A stretch of DNA of 64,000 nt. Source: Roseicyclus marinus (GTDB taxonomy: Bacteria; Pseudomonadota; Alphaproteobacteria; Rhodobacterales; Rhodobacteraceae). The notes beneath the pieces were generated by a model that was given only the letters and a program-made list of their open reading frames with translations, had not been told where the DNA came from and did no database searches. Shown one piece after another: positions 28,069 through 38,658 of this stretch. How positions within the stretch are numbered: the stretch's first letter is position 1; every line of letters begins with the position of its first letter. Position numbers and translations under genes: made by a program. The stretch spans positions 372,001 through 436,000 of the forward strand of contig NZ_JASJOF010000001.1 in assembly GCF_030163795.1 (NCBI RefSeq), read 5' to 3'.

Positions 28069-29865
28069 CCCATCCATCTTCAACGCATTGATAAACGCGC
28101 TCTGCGGGATCTCGACCTTGCCGAACTGGCGCATCTTCTTCTTCCCGGCCTTTTGCTTGTCCAACAACTTCCGCTTGCGGGTCGCGTCGCCGCCGTAGCA
28201 TTTGGCCGTCACGTCCTTCCTCAGCGCGGCAATCGTCTCGCGCGCGATGACGCGGCCGCCGATGGCTGCCTGGATCGGGATCTTGAACATGTGGCGCGGG
28301 ATCAGGTCCTTGAGTTTCTCGCACATGGCGCGGCCCCGCATCTCGGCCCGGTCGCGGTGGACCATGATCGAGAGCGCATCGACCGGTTCGTCATTCACGA
28401 GGATCTGCATCTTGACGAGGTAATCCTCGCGGTAGCCGATCATCTGGTAATCGAAGGAGGCATAGCCCTTGGTCACGGATTTCAGCCGGTCGTAGAAATC
28501 GAAGACCACCTCGTTCAGCGGCAGGTCATAGACGACCATGGCGCGCGAGCCCGCATAGGTGAGGTCGAGCTGTTCGCCGCGCCGGTCCTGGCAGAGCTTC
28601 AGCACGTCGCCGAGGTATTCGTCGGGGACAAGGATGGTCGCCTTGATCCGCGGCTCCTCGATATGGTCGACATGGGTGAGGTCGGGCATGTCGGCGGGGT
28701 TGTGCAGCTCGACCATGGAGCCGTCGCGCATGTGGACATGGTAGATGACCGAGGGCGCGGTGGTGATCAGGTCGATGTCATATTCGCGCTCGAGCCGGTC
28801 GCGGATGACCTCGAGGTGCAAAAGCCCGAGGAAGCCGCAGCGGAAGCCGAAGCCAAGCGCGGCGGAGGTTTCCATCTCGAAGGTGAAGGAGGCGTCGTTG
28901 AGCGCGAGTTTTTCCATCGCGTCGCGGAGGTCTTCGAAATCATTCGCATCGACGGGGAAGAGGCCGCAGAAGACCACGGGGATCGACGGTTTGAAGCCCG
29001 GCAGCGCGGTGGCGCATTGCTTTTTCTCATGCGTGACCGTGTCGCCCACGCGGGTGTCGCGGACCTGCTTGATCTGGGCTGTGAAAAACCCGATCTCGCC
29101 CGGCCCAAGCTCCGCGATATCCTGCATGGCGGGTTTGAAGACGCCCAGGCGGTCGATCTGGTAGGTGCCGCCGGTTTTCATCATGCGGATGCGGTCGCCC
29201 TTTTTCACCACGCCGTCGATGACGCGGATCAGGACGACGACGCCGAGATAGGGGTCGTAATAGCTGTCGACCAGCATCGCCTTGAGGGGCGCGTCGCGTT
29301 CGCCCTTGGGGGCGGGCAGGCGGGTGACGATGGCCTCCAGCACCTCGGGGATGCCGAGGCCCGTCTTGGCCGAGATCGGCACGGCGTCCGAGGCGTCGAT
29401 GCCGATCACATCCTCGATCTGTTCCTTGACGCGGTCGGGTTCGGCGGCGGGCAGGTCGATCTTGTTCAGAACCGGCACGATCTCGTGGTTGGCGTCGATG
29501 GCCTGGTAGACATTGGCAAGCGTCTGCGCCTCGACCCCCTGGGAGGCGTCGACGACCAGAAGCGAGCCTTCGACGGCCTGCATGGAGCGGCTGACCTCGT
29601 AGGCGAAATCGACATGGCCGGGGGTGTCGATCAGGTTCAGGACATAGGTGTGGCCGTCCTTGGCCGGGTATTCGATGCGGACGGTGTTGGCCTTGATCGT
29701 GATGCCGCGCTCGCGCTCGATATCCATGCTGTCGAGCATCTGTTCCTGCATGTCGCGTTCGGCCACCGTGCCGGTCAGCTGGATCAGCCGGTCGGCGAGG
29801 GTGGATTTGCCGTGGTCGATATGGGCGACGATGGAGAAGTTGCGGATACGGTTGAGGTCGGTCAT
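28066..29865 (-). CDS. lepA: Elongation factor 4 (LepA)
   Basis: A 599-residue translational GTPase, the normal length for LepA. G1 is [15 protein letters not shown] near residue 12, G2 region ERGITIKA, G3 DTPGHVDF near residue 78, and G4 NKIDLP near residue 132. Domain II and EF-G-like domains III and V follow, and the LepA-specific C-terminal domain ends with [27 protein letters not shown] at 29865 ([15 protein letters not shown]) was chosen; upstream in-frame sequence is not conserved. It is a core gene lying between two accessory genes of atypical composition. Confidence 0.97.
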   Translation of the reverse strand: MTDLNRIRNFSIVAHIDHGKSTLADRLIQLTGTVAERDMQEQMLDSMDIERERGITIKANTVRIEYPAKDGHTYVLNLIDTPGHVDFAYEVSRSMQAVEGSLLVVDASQGVEAQTLANVYQAIDANHEIVPVLNKIDLPAAEPDRVKEQIEDVIGIDASDAVPISAKTGLGIPEVLEAIVTRLPAPKGERDAPLKAMLVDSYYDPYLGVVVLIRVIDGVVKKGDRIRMMKTGGTYQIDRLGVFKPAMQDIAELGPGEIGFFTAQIKQVRDTRVGDTVTHEKKQCATALPGFKPSIPVVFCGLFPVDANDFEDLRDAMEKLALNDASFTFEMETSAALGFGFRCGFLGLLHLEVIRDRLEREYDIDLITTAPSVIYHVHMRDGSMVELHNPADMPDLTHVDHIEEPRIKATILVPDEYLGDVLKLCQDRRGEQLDLTYAGSRAMVVYDLPLNEVVFDFYDRLKSVTKGYASFDYQMIGYREDYLVKMQILVNDEPVDALSIMVHRDRAEMRGRAMCEKLKDLIPRHMFKIPIQAAIGGRVIARETIAALRKDVTAKCYGGDATRKRKLLDKQKAGKKKMRQFGKVEIPQSAFINALKMDG

Positions 29866-30067
29866 GGCGGCCTGCATCGGGTATGGGTTGCAGGGGGAGA
29901 TAGCGGAAGGGTGGGGGCAGGGGAAGGGGATGCGGCGATTGAGGCGGTCGGCGGGGTGATGGCCCCGGTGATGCTTCCGGGCGGGGAACGGGCGGAGGCT
30001 GGGGTTTGCGATTGCGGGAGGGGTATGGCGGGGTAAGGTGAAGGCGTAGAAGAGTGAGTGTAAGTGC

Positions 30068-31174
30068 GTGCCGGTAAAGAATGACGAGGAGTTTCGGGCG
30101 TGGCTGGAGGAGCAGCCTAGGGCGGTTTGCACCGCCATTGCCTATCGCGCGGCGATGCGGGTTTTTCCACGTGTTGGCCAGAGTCCTTCTGCGGTTCTTT
30201 ATCTGAGGATGGCAAGATCTTTGATCGTCACTGCCTGCTTTGTGGTTCGACCAGGTTCCTTTGATAAGTCTTTCCTTTCTGACTCCTTTTATGCGGCGGC
30301 GGCGGACACTTTTTCTTCATTCGCGGATGCAGCATTCTCTGCCCATTTCGCTACATTCGATGACAAGCCTGATACCGCGGCCGCGAGCGCTGTTCATGCG
30401 TCTACACGCGAGCGTGCTGAAGGATACTCTGCGGATGACGATCAGAATAATACGTTGAGTTGGTTGCATCATTTGTGGCGGGAAGTCGAAGCAGACGTGC
30501 TTGTTGTCGAGCAAACTGGCCCAGAACACCTGTCTCGTGCGCCTCTCTGGTCGCAATTCGAGCACCCGCCGGAATTCTCTCAAGCGTATGAAGAGTTCAT
30601 CAGGTTCTCGCGTTCTTCGGATCTGCTGTGGACCTTCTGGACCAAGTGGTATGACCGGGCCATGGCGGGCGATCCTTTGCCATGGGACTTGCAAGAACAA
30701 ATCGCGCTGATCCCGAACGAGATTTGGGAGGCCGGGCCGGAAGCGGTAGCGGAGGAGATCGCGCGGATCGAGGCGGCCTTTGAGCTGCGCGAACGGATTG
30801 CGGAGGTCGAGGCCGATCAAGCCAACAAGGCCGAGAAACGTCTGGGTATCGGAGGCAACAATCCGCCCGAGGAAATCCACGATCCGGAGACAGCGCAGCA
30901 GGTCCTCATGCTTTGGGAGAGCATCGCGGGCCTTAAGGAAGAGGTTGAGGCGGACAAGCCTGATACGCGGCGGGTTGCTGCATTGATCGAACGGCTAGGT
31001 GCCGCTTTAAAGGCGGTCATCGCATGGTGTGGCCGCAAGGGCGATTTGATTGTCGATACATCCATCAAATGGGGCGTGCCTGCTGCCGGTGGTGGCTATT
31101 TCCTAGTAAACCCTGCCAAGGCAGAAGCAGTGCTCAAGGCCGCGCAGGCTTGGCTGCCGTTTCTTGCACCCTGA
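30068..31174 (+). CDS. Unrecognised 368-residue protein with GIGGNNPPE motif
   Basis: I do not recognise a named domain. The N-terminal third (residues 1-130) is alanine-rich with many short aromatic repeats ([21 protein letters not shown]). The middle contains [40 protein letters not shown], a block I have seen in hypothetical proteins of related alphaproteobacteria. The C-terminal part has [12 protein letters not shown] followed by helices and a final hydrophobic stretch. The start is GTG at 30068 with no strong ribosome site. The 5' half is less GC-rich than the 3' half, suggesting a mosaic. It is divergent from lepA. Confidence 0.65.
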   Translation: MPVKNDEEFRAWLEEQPRAVCTAIAYRAAMRVFPRVGQSPSAVLYLRMARSLIVTACFVVRPGSFDKSFLSDSFYAAAADTFSSFADAAFSAHFATFDDKPDTAAASAVHASTRERAEGYSADDDQNNTLSWLHHLWREVEADVLVVEQTGPEHLSRAPLWSQFEHPPEFSQAYEEFIRFSRSSDLLWTFWTKWYDRAMAGDPLPWDLQEQIALIPNEIWEAGPEAVAEEIARIEAAFELRERIAEVEADQANKAEKRLGIGGNNPPEEIHDPETAQQVLMLWESIAGLKEEVEADKPDTRRVAALIERLGAALKAVIAWCGRKGDLIVDTSIKWGVPAAGGGYFLVNPAKAEAVLKAAQAWLPFLAP

Positions 31175-31477
31175 TCTTGTGCCCCGGCGCGTTAACAGCG
31201 GGCCAAGGGCCCGCCGCGCTATCGACGGGCCTGCCCCGGGCCCGGCGATTTGGTGATGCTGGGTGCTTCGCTCGAGCTGCGTCCGGACTTGGTTGGCATA
31301 AAGCGCTTAGAATGTCCGTTGGATCGCCGATCCCAGGCCCGTCGATTGCGCGGGCTCATGCCTCGGGGCGCTTTTGCGCATCCACGTGGACAGACGCGGC
31401 GATTCGGCGCAAAATGGCGGGATAGGCGGGCGATAGATCCGTCACCCCAAGGCAGTTTCCCATATTGAGGCCCCCAG
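31175..31477. other. 303-bp non-coding gap with GC-rich hairpins
   Basis: Downstream of the 368-residue gene there is a 7-bp stem GCGGGCC/GGCCCGC (31198-31214) followed by another GC-rich inverted segment (31226-31246), which may terminate the upstream gene. Small open frames exist but none has a ribosome site or family resemblance. No promoter could be assigned with confidence. Confidence 0.4.
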
Positions 31478-31798
31478 ATGACGAGATCCGTATCCTTTCT
31501 GTCCATGCTGGCGCTGGTCGCCGCGGGCATGGCCATCGCTCCGCAACCCGCCGGGGCGAACCCGATCGAACGCGCCTGCCTGCAATCGGGGCGGCCCGCC
31601 GCCAACCGGGCGCTGTGCGATTGCATCGGGCGCGCCGCGCAGCAGACGCTGACGGGCGGCCAGATGCGCGCGGGCGCGCGGTTCTTTCAGGATCCGCAGC
31701 GCGCGCAGGATGTGCGGCAGTCCAACCGCCGCAACGACGAGGAATTGTGGCGCGCGTGGCGCAATTTCGGCGAAACCGCCGAGGCCATGTGCCGGTGA
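31478..31798 (+). CDS. Small secreted protein, cysteine-containing
   Basis: A 106-residue protein with a clear signal peptide (MTRSVSFLSMLALVAAGMA, cleavage probably after AGA near residue 28). The mature part has cysteines in ACLQSGRP, CDCIGRAA and a C-terminal CR, so disulfides in the periplasm are likely. No family recognised; similar short secreted proteins are common in this bacterial family. It is convergent with the phosphatase at 31831. Confidence 0.7.
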   Translation: MTRSVSFLSMLALVAAGMAIAPQPAGANPIERACLQSGRPAANRALCDCIGRAAQQTLTGGQMRAGARFFQDPQRAQDVRQSNRRNDEELWRAWRNFGETAEAMCR

Positions 31799-31830
31799 TC
31801 GCGCAGCTCTGATCTGATCGCGTGCGGCGC

Positions 31831-32265
31831 CTAGAGCTGCTCGGACCAAGCCTGCGCAGCCTGAACGATCAGGGCGGCCACCCCGTCGAAATCGCGGGTG
31901 TAATAGGGATCGGGCACATCGCCGCCCCCCAAGGGGTCAAGGTAGAGGGCAAGGCGCGCGCCGCCGCCGGGGTCGAGCGCCTGAAGGTCGCGCAGGTTCT
32001 GCCTGTCCATCGCGAGGATCAGGTCGAAACGGCCGAAATCGGCGGGCCGGACCTGCCGCGCGCGCAACTCCGCCATCGCGAGTCCCAGCTGCCGCCCCGC
32101 CGCCTGCATCGGCGGATAGGGGGCATCGCCCACATGCCAACCGCCGGTGCCCGCGCTGTCCACCTCTGCCCGCGCGCCCAGTTCGGCGCGCAACGCGGCC
32201 TCTGCCGTGGGCGAGCGGCAGATATTGCCTAGACAGACGCAGAGGATCCGGATGGGATGGCTCAT
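31831..32265 (-). CDS. Low-molecular-weight protein-tyrosine phosphatase
   Basis: A 144-residue cytoplasmic phosphatase. The P-loop CLGNICRSP (C-x5-R-S) is at residues about 11-19, and the general-acid aspartate lies in DVPDPYYT near residue 117. Length and both motifs are complete, so activity is expected. It is divergent from the sirtuin gene (110 bp). Substrates are unknown; relatives act on tyrosine kinases of polysaccharide export or on small phospho-compounds. Confidence 0.93.
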   Translation of the reverse strand: MSHPIRILCVCLGNICRSPTAEAALRAELGARAEVDSAGTGGWHVGDAPYPPMQAAGRQLGLAMAELRARQVRPADFGRFDLILAMDRQNLRDLQALDPGGGARLALYLDPLGGGDVPDPYYTRDFDGVAALIVQAAQAWSEQL

Positions 32266-32375
32266 GTGATACCGACCTGGGGGTGTTCGGAATGCGGCGA
32301 TCCTGTCTGTCTAACCGTCCCGTCCCGTTCGGGCCAGCGGGGTCTTGCCCCGTTGCGCGGCGGGGATAGGGCGGG

Positions 32376-33059
32376 ATGCGGATCGTCATCCTGACCGGCG
32401 CGGGCATTTCGGCGGAAAGCGGCCTTGGCACCTTTCGTGACAAGGATGGTCTGTGGACCCGCTACGACCTTCGGCAGGTGGCCACGCCCGAGGGCTTTGC
32501 CCGCGACCCCGATCTTGTCCATGCCTTCTATAATGCACGCCGCGGCAATGCGCTTGATGCCGCCCCGAACGAGGCGCATCGCGCCCTGGCCCGGTTGCAG
32601 GGCGCGCGCGCGGGCGTGACGCTGGTGACGCAGAACATCGACGATCTGCATGAACGGGCCGGCGCGCGCGAGGTGATCCACATGCACGGGCAGATCACGC
32701 GGGCGCTCTGCGCGGCCTGTGACCACCGCTGGGACGCCCCGCGCGAGATGGCCCCGCGCGATGCCTGCCCCAACTGCGCGGCGCGGGCCACGCGGCCCGA
32801 TATCGTCTGGTTCGGGGAATTTCCCTATCACATGGACCGCATCGCCGAGGCGCTGGCCGCCTGCGATCTGTTCGTGGCCATCGGCACCTCGGGCGAGGTC
32901 TACCCCGCGGCCGGTTTCGTCGAGGAGGCGGCGGGTTTCGGCGCCGAGACGCTGGAGATCAATCTCGAACCCTCCGCCCCGGGACGGTTCGACCGCGTGA
33001 TCGGCGGACCCGCCACGCGGTCGGTGCCGGCCTGGGTCGCCGAGGTTCTGGGCGGCTGA
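32376..33059 (+). CDS. cobB: NAD-dependent protein deacylase, sirtuin CobB type
   Basis: A 227-residue class III sirtuin removing acyl groups from lysines with NAD. GAGISAESGLGTFRDKDGLW binds NAD near residue 8, TQNIDDLHERAG near residue 86 is followed by catalytic histidine in MHGQI, and two cysteine pairs (CAACDHRW and CPNCAARA) form the zinc site. IGTSGEVYPAA completes the nucleotide site. Tyrosine/arginine residues that define desuccinylase specificity (Y-x-x-R after the NAD loop) appear present as YDLRQ, suggesting class III/CobB-like acyl range; that is inference. Confidence 0.93.
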   Translation: MRIVILTGAGISAESGLGTFRDKDGLWTRYDLRQVATPEGFARDPDLVHAFYNARRGNALDAAPNEAHRALARLQGARAGVTLVTQNIDDLHERAGAREVIHMHGQITRALCAACDHRWDAPREMAPRDACPNCAARATRPDIVWFGEFPYHMDRIAEALAACDLFVAIGTSGEVYPAAGFVEEAAGFGAETLEINLEPSAPGRFDRVIGGPATRSVPAWVAEVLGG

Positions 33060-33084
33060 GAGCGAGCCGCCCAGACGAAGCCCG

Positions 33085-33576
33085 TCAGCCGCCGTGGTGC
33101 TGGCCGTGGCCTTGCCCATGGTCCATGCCGCCGCCATGCCCCGGCATCCGTTCCAGATCGACGGGCATGGTGACGGTCAGGGGCGGCGCGGTCTCGAATT
33201 CCAGCGTCACGGTGATCTCGTCGCCGTGGTTCAGCGGCTGGCGCAGCCCAAGGAACATCACATGCAGCCCGCCGCGGTCGAACAGCACGGTTTCCCCGGC
33301 CGGAAGCACGACCCCGTCTTCCAGCTGCACCATCTGCATCACGCCATCCGCGTTCTGGACATGCGTATGCAGTTCGACGCGTTCGGCGATCTCCGACACG
33401 GCGCCAAGGATACGGTCATCGGCATCGCCGGTATTGGTCACGGCCATGAAGGCCGCGCCCGAGATCGCCATCGGGCTGGCAGCGCGGGCATAGGGGTCGC
33501 TCACCTGCACCTCGGCAAGCGCCAGAATGGGCGCTGCGGCAAGCGCGCCTGCGAAAAGAATGGTTTTGAGGGACAT
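33085..33576 (-). CDS. Periplasmic copper chaperone PCu(A)C
   Basis: A 163-residue periplasmic protein with a signal peptide (MSLKTILFAGALAAAPILALA, residues 1-21). The Cu(I) motif H(M)x10-Mx21-HxM is seen: VELHTHVQNADGVMQMVQL supplies histidines and methionines and GGLHVMFLGL the HxM. The C-terminus is a histidine/methionine-rich tail (HGGGMDHGQGHGQHHGG), likely an extra copper site. It delivers copper to cytochrome oxidase CuA. ATG at 33576 is preceded by a standard ribosome site region; the longer frame is not plausible. The next upstream gene on this strand is the DUF2946-like protein. Confidence 0.9.
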   Translation of the reverse strand: MSLKTILFAGALAAAPILALAEVQVSDPYARAASPMAISGAAFMAVTNTGDADDRILGAVSEIAERVELHTHVQNADGVMQMVQLEDGVVLPAGETVLFDRGGLHVMFLGLRQPLNHGDEITVTLEFETAPPLTVTMPVDLERMPGHGGGMDHGQGHGQHHGG

Positions 33577-33620
33577 GGAATGTCTCCGGTCTGGATGTTG
33601 GAAAAAGGTCCGGTGTCGCG

Positions 33621-34037
33621 TCACGCCACGGCGGGCGGTGCGCGGGCCGGACCACCGGGGCAGGCCCCGGTCGCCATCCAGTCGGATCGGGGGGAAAGGT
33701 ACGCCTCGGCCCGATGCATTCCGGGCGCGAGGGCCACGGGCGGGGCGGGCGGCAGCGCCGCCGCCGCGATCACGCAATCGAGGCAGATGTCGCGCTCCAG
33801 CGTGACCGGCGCGCCATCGGCATCGAACAGCGGCAGGCCGTCATGGGCAAGGACGATGGGCGTGGGTCCCGTGACCGAACACAGCTGCCGATCCGCCGCC
33901 ATTGCGCCGCGCGCCATGCCCAGCCCGATGCCGGTGAGGACCAGCACAAGGATGAGTGCCGGGATCAACGCCGGGATCACGGCCGGGACCGGCACGCGAA
34001 CCACGGGCTTCAGGGACAGGGGACGCACGGGCTTCAT
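33621..34037 (-). CDS. DUF2946-like membrane-anchored protein
   Basis: A 138-residue protein with an N-terminal hydrophobic anchor (residues about 18-45, AVIPALIPALILVLVLTGIGLGMA) and a periplasmic part containing LCSVTGPTPIVLAHDG and the paired cysteines DICLDC. That layout and its position 44 bp upstream of the PCu(A)C gene on the same strand match DUF2946 proteins linked to copper handling. A copper-related role is inferred from the cysteines and context. Confidence 0.65.
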   Translation of the reverse strand: MKPVRPLSLKPVVRVPVPAVIPALIPALILVLVLTGIGLGMARGAMAADRQLCSVTGPTPIVLAHDGLPLFDADGAPVTLERDICLDCVIAAAALPPAPPVALAPGMHRAEAYLSPRSDWMATGACPGGPARAPPAVA

Positions 34038-34115
34038 GCCGCGATATCTGGGCCAAGCCCTGCAGACGGGGAACGCGACAAAACGACAGGTGCCGTCCCG
34101 CCCTCCCGCGTCAGG

Positions 34116-37100
34116 TCACAGCGAGGCCAGCGCCGCGCCCCGCTCGGCCGTTGCCCGCGCCGGACGGGTGATGCGGCGGGCGGCGGTGCGCGCGGCCGTG
34201 GACGGGCAGGGGGGCTGGAACAGCAGCGTCCCCTCGCGCAGCGCCTTTTGCGCCGCCCGCACACACAGGATCGGACGCGCCGCGGGATAGCCCGACAGCC
34301 CCTTCCCGTCGGTCACCCGCGACAACAACGCGCGCGCGGCCGCGGATTGGTCAGGTGCCATCATCCGCAGCGCCATCGTGCCGGGATAGAAGCTTTCGGT
34401 CAGGACGCCGTTCGAGATCAGCACATGGTGCCGGTCGAGCATGATATGGTGATAGACAACCGACCGGCAGCCGCCCATCTGGCGCACGCCCGGTTGGCCC
34501 AGCAGGCTTTTCGCCGGAACGAGGATACCCCCGGCTTCGCCCGGTGCCGCCAGCAGCACCCGGTGTTGCGGTGACACGATCAGGTCGCGCTCCGGCCGCC
34601 CCGGCCCCAGACATCCCGCCTTGAGCAGGATCGGTTTCTCGGGATGCGGGGCGCGGGACCAATCGCGCGCCGTGGCCCCCGTCCAGACAAGCGGGCGCGC
34701 GCCCTGGTCGAGCGTGGTGACAAGATCGCCCACCGCCAGATCCTCGACCGCGATCTCGCCGCGCGGGGTTGCGATCCGCGTGCCGCTGGCGAAACAGATC
34801 ACGCCCGTATTCTCGAAATAGAGCTGGTTTGCGTTGACCGGTTGGCCGTCCGCACCGCGGATCTGAAGCCCGCCCACCTCGGCCAGCGCGCCGTCATCGG
34901 CATGATCGGCGCGCAGCCAATCGATGGGGCGCAGGTAGGTGTTGCCGGGATTGGCGGCATTCCACGCGGCCAGCGTGGTTTCGTTGTAATAGGCGGAAAG
35001 ATCGACGAAATCATTGTCCGTCTGGTCGGGGGTTCCGCCGCCCTCGATGCCCGTCGAGGTGTCGAAATCGGTGATGATGTCGCCGCCGTCGTCGACCACG
35101 AAGACATCCGGCCCGGCCCCGCCCGTCAGCGTGTCGGCCCCGCTGCCGCCGATCAGCGTGTCGTTGCCCAGCCCGCCCGCGATGCTGTCGTCATCCGCGC
35201 CGCCGTCGATGCTGTCGTCGCCCGAGCCGCCGGTCAGGATGTCGTCGCCGCCCAGGCCGTCGAGCGTGACGCCCGCGCCGTCGGCGGTCGCGTCCACCGT
35301 GTCGGCCTGGTTGGTCAGGCGCAGGCGCTCGATCTCGCTGAACTCGCCGGTGTCGCCGTCGCTGTCGGTGTAGCTGCCGCTTTCGGAGCCGTCGAACAGG
35401 ACGTTGACGGCATCATCCGCGACCGAGAAGTCGAGCAGGTCGACATCCGTGCCGTCCACATCCTCGCCGCCGATGATCGTGGCATTGCCATAGCCGACCT
35501 CGAACGTGTCCGACCCGGTGCCGCCGTCCAGCGTGGCGTTGCCGGTGGTGTCGATCAGGTAGTCGTTGCCCGCGCCCCCCGACAGGCTGTCGCCCGCGCC
35601 GGTGTTGTTGCCCGCGACCAGCGTGTCGTTGCCCTCACCGCCGAGCAGGGTGTCGTCGCCATCGCCGCCCGAGAGTGAATCGTTGCCGTCATCGCCCGAC
35701 AGCAGGTCGTTGCCCCCTTCGCCCAGGATCACGTCGTCGCCTGCGCCACCCGACAGGGTGTCGTTGCTGCTCAACCCGGCCTGCGTCCTCAGCGACACGT
35801 TGTCGATGAAGGGGCCGTTGGCATCCGCGGTCGAGGTCACTTCGCGGAATTCGAGCCGGTCGGTGCCGCCGCTGCCCGTGACGGTGTAGGTGAAGGTCTG
35901 CCAGCTGTTGGTGGTGGGCGTGACCGTGTCGATCAGCCGCCCGCCGAACCAGACCTGGAAGCTGTCCGTCGCGCCCGCAAAACGCTGCTGCGCCTGGAAG
36001 CTCAGCGTCAGGGGCTCGCCTGCGGGGGTGGCCACGTCCTGGTAGATGTTGTCGACGGCGCTATCGGCGTCGATCTCGGCATAGTTGGACCCATCGGCGG
36101 CATTGACCCCTGCGGCGCCATTGCCCTGCACCTCGATGATGCCGCTGTCCGACCTCCAGCCCGCGAGCGTGCCGTTGTTGAAATACTGCCAGTTGCCGTT
36201 GGGCACGCCCGCTTCGAACGAGCCGTTCGTCAACAGGTTCGGCCCGGCGGCCGTGGTGGGCGACCCGCCCGCGATCGTGTCGTTGCCGTCGCCGCCAAGG
36301 ATCGAATCGTTGCCCGTGCCCCCCGTCAGGCTGTCGGCCCCGGCACCGCCCTCGATCGTGTCGTTGCCGCCGCCGCCGGTGACCGTGTCGTTGCCGCCCC
36401 CGGCGCGGATCAGGTTGGCATCCGCCGCGCCGGTCAGACTGTCATTGCCGTCGGCGGTGAACAGGTTCTCGAAATTGGTGAAATTCTGTGCGCCCGGCTG
36501 GCCGTCCGCAACGACCCCGCTCACCATGTTGACCGTCAGGTTGCGGTCATCGGCCGGGTCCAGCACCAGCGTGTCGTTGCCCGCCCCGCCGTTCAGCGTA
36601 TCGTCGCCGGCAAAGGTGCCATCGACGATGACGACGTCGTTGCCGCCGCCAGCATCGACGGTATCCGACCCTTCGCCCGCGTTGATCGTGTCGTTGCCGT
36701 CGCCGCCCAGAACGCTGTCGTTTCCGTCACCCCCCGTGATCGTGTCAGCGCCAAGGCCGCCATAGACCGTGTCGTTGCCGCTGCCGCCGATCAGGCTGTC
36801 ATTGCCTGCGCCGCCATTGATCAGGTCGTCGCCCGCACCGCCATCGACCGTGTCGTCGCCCGTCGCTGCAACAAACCGCACGTTGTCGAGAAGCGTGCCC
36901 GAGGAGTTGTTGTTGCCGATCTCGGTGAAGCGGACCGTGTAGGTGCCGGTGGTGGGCAGGGCCACGTCCAGCGAAAAGGTTTCCCAGACCGTGTTCGAGG
37001 TCGGGATGATAGTCCGCGAATCGATCACCGTGCCGGATCCGTTCAGGATCTGGATCGTGAACCCATCGACGCCCACGGTGCCCGCGGGACGCGTGACCGC

Positions 37101-38465
37101 ATCGACGGACAACCGCGCCACGCCGGGTTCGGTGACGGTAAAGCTTTGTTGCAGCACCGTGATGGGACCGGCATTTCCGTCCATCTCGAAGACGTTGTTC
37201 GTCGTGCTGCCACCGGGGAGGTAGTTGCTTTCGACGTTGATCTCGGGATCGGTACCGGTCCATCCGGTCATGCCGGACGAAAACGTGCCGTTCACGATCG
37301 TCGGAGTGACGAAATCCCCGCTGAGCAAATCGTTGCCGTCGCCGCCCGAGATCGAGTCGTTCCCGGCCCCGCCCGCCGCGGTGTCCGTACCTGTGCCTGC
37401 GTTGATCGTGTCGTTGGCTGTGCCGCCGCTGATGCGGTCATTGCCCTCTTCGCCATTCAGCGACAGGGCGGTGTTGCTGTCGCCCCCGTCGAGGATGTCG
37501 TTGTTCGCCGTCCCCGAGAACACCTCGAACCCGGTAAAACTGCCGGTCGTGGCGCCCGAGTAATGGCTGAACGTGCCCGAACCGCCCGCGTTGATGTCGA
37601 CGTTGGCCCCGGTGCTGCTTTGAAAATTGGTGAAGTCCAGCAGGTCGTTGCCGGTGCCGCCGTTCAGGCTGTTGTTGCCGGCATTGTCCCAGACCCTGAT
37701 GGTGTCGTCGCCATCTTCCAGGAAGATGGTGTCGTTGCCGATGCTCAGTTCGACCCGGTCATTGCCCGATCCGGCATAGACAAGGTCGTTGCCGCCCCAA
37801 TCGTCGATGATGTCATTGCCGGCCCCGCCCAGAACGGTGTCGTTGCCGGCATCGGCGTTGATCGTATCGTTGCCGTCCCCGCCGAGGATGTAGTCGTTGC
37901 CCGTGGTGATCTGATCACCCTGTGCATCGGTGAACCCCGAGCCGAGGTTCATGTTGTCGTTGCCCGCCGTCCCGTCGACGGCGGTCTTGAAATCCCCCGG
38001 AAACCGGTCGGCGGTCATGTCGCCGGTGTTCGTCTCGACGCTCACAAGGTTGAGCGACAGGATCGGCGCGAGCGTCAGCGCGGCTTGGTCGGCGTTGTTC
38101 GTGATCTCGGGCGCAAGGTAGGTGTTGCCGTTGACATCCTGAAAGACGACAGCCGTGATATTCGCCGTTGTGCCGTCCACATAGGTGATGATCGCGTTGT
38201 AGGTGGCGACCGCGTCGAAATTCTGTGGCGCACCGCCGTTGATCCGGAAACTGTCGAACCCGCCACCGTTGTCGGTGTCATAGGTGTCGTTGGCATCCTC
38301 GGTCAGGCGTTCGGGTGTCAGGAAGCGGATGTTGCTGTTCAGCGGGTTGGCGGTGCTGCCATAGGTTCCGAGGATGCCCGCGGCGTTTTCGGCCACCTCG
38401 TTGCCCTGCGTCGTATCGATCAGCGGCAGGGTGCCGAGGAAGATGACTTCGAAACTCGTGGCCAT
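34116..38465 (-). CDS. RTX calcium-binding repeat protein with C-terminal Hint domain
   Basis: A 1449-residue secreted-type protein. A non-repeat N-terminal domain (about 1-165) precedes three blocks of RTX nonapeptides (GGxGxDxUx, for example [11 protein letters not shown]) at about 167-388, 531-742 and 893-1140. Two beta-rich NGSFE/W-type domains resembling carbohydrate-binding or DUF642-like modules lie between them (about 389-530 and 743-893). A Hint_2 domain begins at [15 protein letters not shown] near residue 1223, with SPQHRVLL downstream. RTX proteins leave by type I secretion; no ABC/HlyD pair is in the window. The Hint part may cleave or modify the C-terminus. Surface or matrix role inferred. 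Confidence 0.92.
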   Translation of the reverse strand: MATSFEVIFLGTLPLIDTTQGNEVAENAAGILGTYGSTANPLNSNIRFLTPERLTEDANDTYDTDNGGGFDSFRINGGAPQNFDAVATYNAIITYVDGTTANITAVVFQDVNGNTYLAPEITNNADQAALTLAPILSLNLVSVETNTGDMTADRFPGDFKTAVDGTAGNDNMNLGSGFTDAQGDQITTGNDYILGGDGNDTINADAGNDTVLGGAGNDIIDDWGGNDLVYAGSGNDRVELSIGNDTIFLEDGDDTIRVWDNAGNNSLNGGTGNDLLDFTNFQSSTGANVDINAGGSGTFSHYSGATTGSFTGFEVFSGTANNDILDGGDSNTALSLNGEEGNDRISGGTANDTINAGTGTDTAAGGAGNDSISGGDGNDLLSGDFVTPTIVNGTFSSGMTGWTGTDPEINVESNYLPGGSTTNNVFEMDGNAGPITVLQQSFTVTEPGVARLSVDAVTRPAGTVGVDGFTIQILNGSGTVIDSRTIIPTSNTVWETFSLDVALPTTGTYTVRFTEIGNNNSSGTLLDNVRFVAATGDDTVDGGAGDDLINGGAGNDSLIGGSGNDTVYGGLGADTITGGDGNDSVLGGDGNDTINAGEGSDTVDAGGGNDVVIVDGTFAGDDTLNGGAGNDTLVLDPADDRNLTVNMVSGVVADGQPGAQNFTNFENLFTADGNDSLTGAADANLIRAGGGNDTVTGGGGNDTIEGGAGADSLTGGTGNDSILGGDGNDTIAGGSPTTAAGPNLLTNGSFEAGVPNGNWQYFNNGTLAGWRSDSGIIEVQGNGAAGVNAADGSNYAEIDADSAVDNIYQDVATPAGEPLTLSFQAQQRFAGATDSFQVWFGGRLIDTVTPTTNSWQTFTYTVTGSGGTDRLEFREVTSTADANGPFIDNVSLRTQAGLSSNDTLSGGAGDDVILGEGGNDLLSGDDGNDSLSGGDGDDTLLGGEGNDTLVAGNNTGAGDSLSGGAGNDYLIDTTGNATLDGGTGSDTFEVGYGNATIIGGEDVDGTDVDLLDFSVADDAVNVLFDGSESGSYTDSDGDTGEFSEIERLRLTNQADTVDATADGAGVTLDGLGGDDILTGGSGDDSIDGGADDDSIAGGLGNDTLIGGSGADTLTGGAGPDVFVVDDGGDIITDFDTSTGIEGGGTPDQTDNDFVDLSAYYNETTLAAWNAANPGNTYLRPIDWLRADHADDGALAEVGGLQIRGADGQPVNANQLYFENTGVICFASGTRIATPRGEIAVEDLAVGDLVTTLDQGARPLVWTGATARDWSRAPHPEKPILLKAGCLGPGRPERDLIVSPQHRVLLAAPGEAGGILVPAKSLLGQPGVRQMGGCRSVVYHHIMLDRHHVLISNGVLTESFYPGTMALRMMAPDQSAAARALLSRVTDGKGLSGYPAARPILCVRAAQKALREGTLLFQPPCPSTAARTAARRITRPARATAERGAALASL

Positions 38466-38658
38466 GATAAAACCTGTACGTCCCTATATCCGCAGCCTGC
38501 GGAACGGGCCCTGTCCGTGAAACCTTGAGACACACCGCGCCTCAGGGGATGTACGATTGGAATTGGGACATCTTTAGGGCAAAATCGGCGCTAAGACGGG
38601 GTATGGTGACTTTTCGGACACGCAAACGGGCCGGCGCGACACGCCGATCCATCCCGCC

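Noticed and set aside
28063-30036. 657-codon plus-strand frame opposite lepA
   Set aside because: Composition is Asp/Val/Gly/His-rich antisense of a core gene; no motif, no ribosome site.
25954-31204. 12-bp direct repeat TAACAGCGGGCC at 25954-25965 and 31193-31204 flanking the accessory stretch
   Set aside because: Too short for a convincing attachment site; the interval contains the core gene lepA and no integrase.
31250-31468. 72-codon plus-strand frame in the 31.2-31.5 kb gap
   Set aside because: Arg-rich, no ribosome site, overlaps GC-rich hairpin region; not supportable as a gene.
34800-37970. Dense short tandem repeats resembling a CRISPR or satellite array
   Set aside because: They are the codons of RTX nonapeptides in an open reading frame; unit lengths and sequence vary as protein repeats do.
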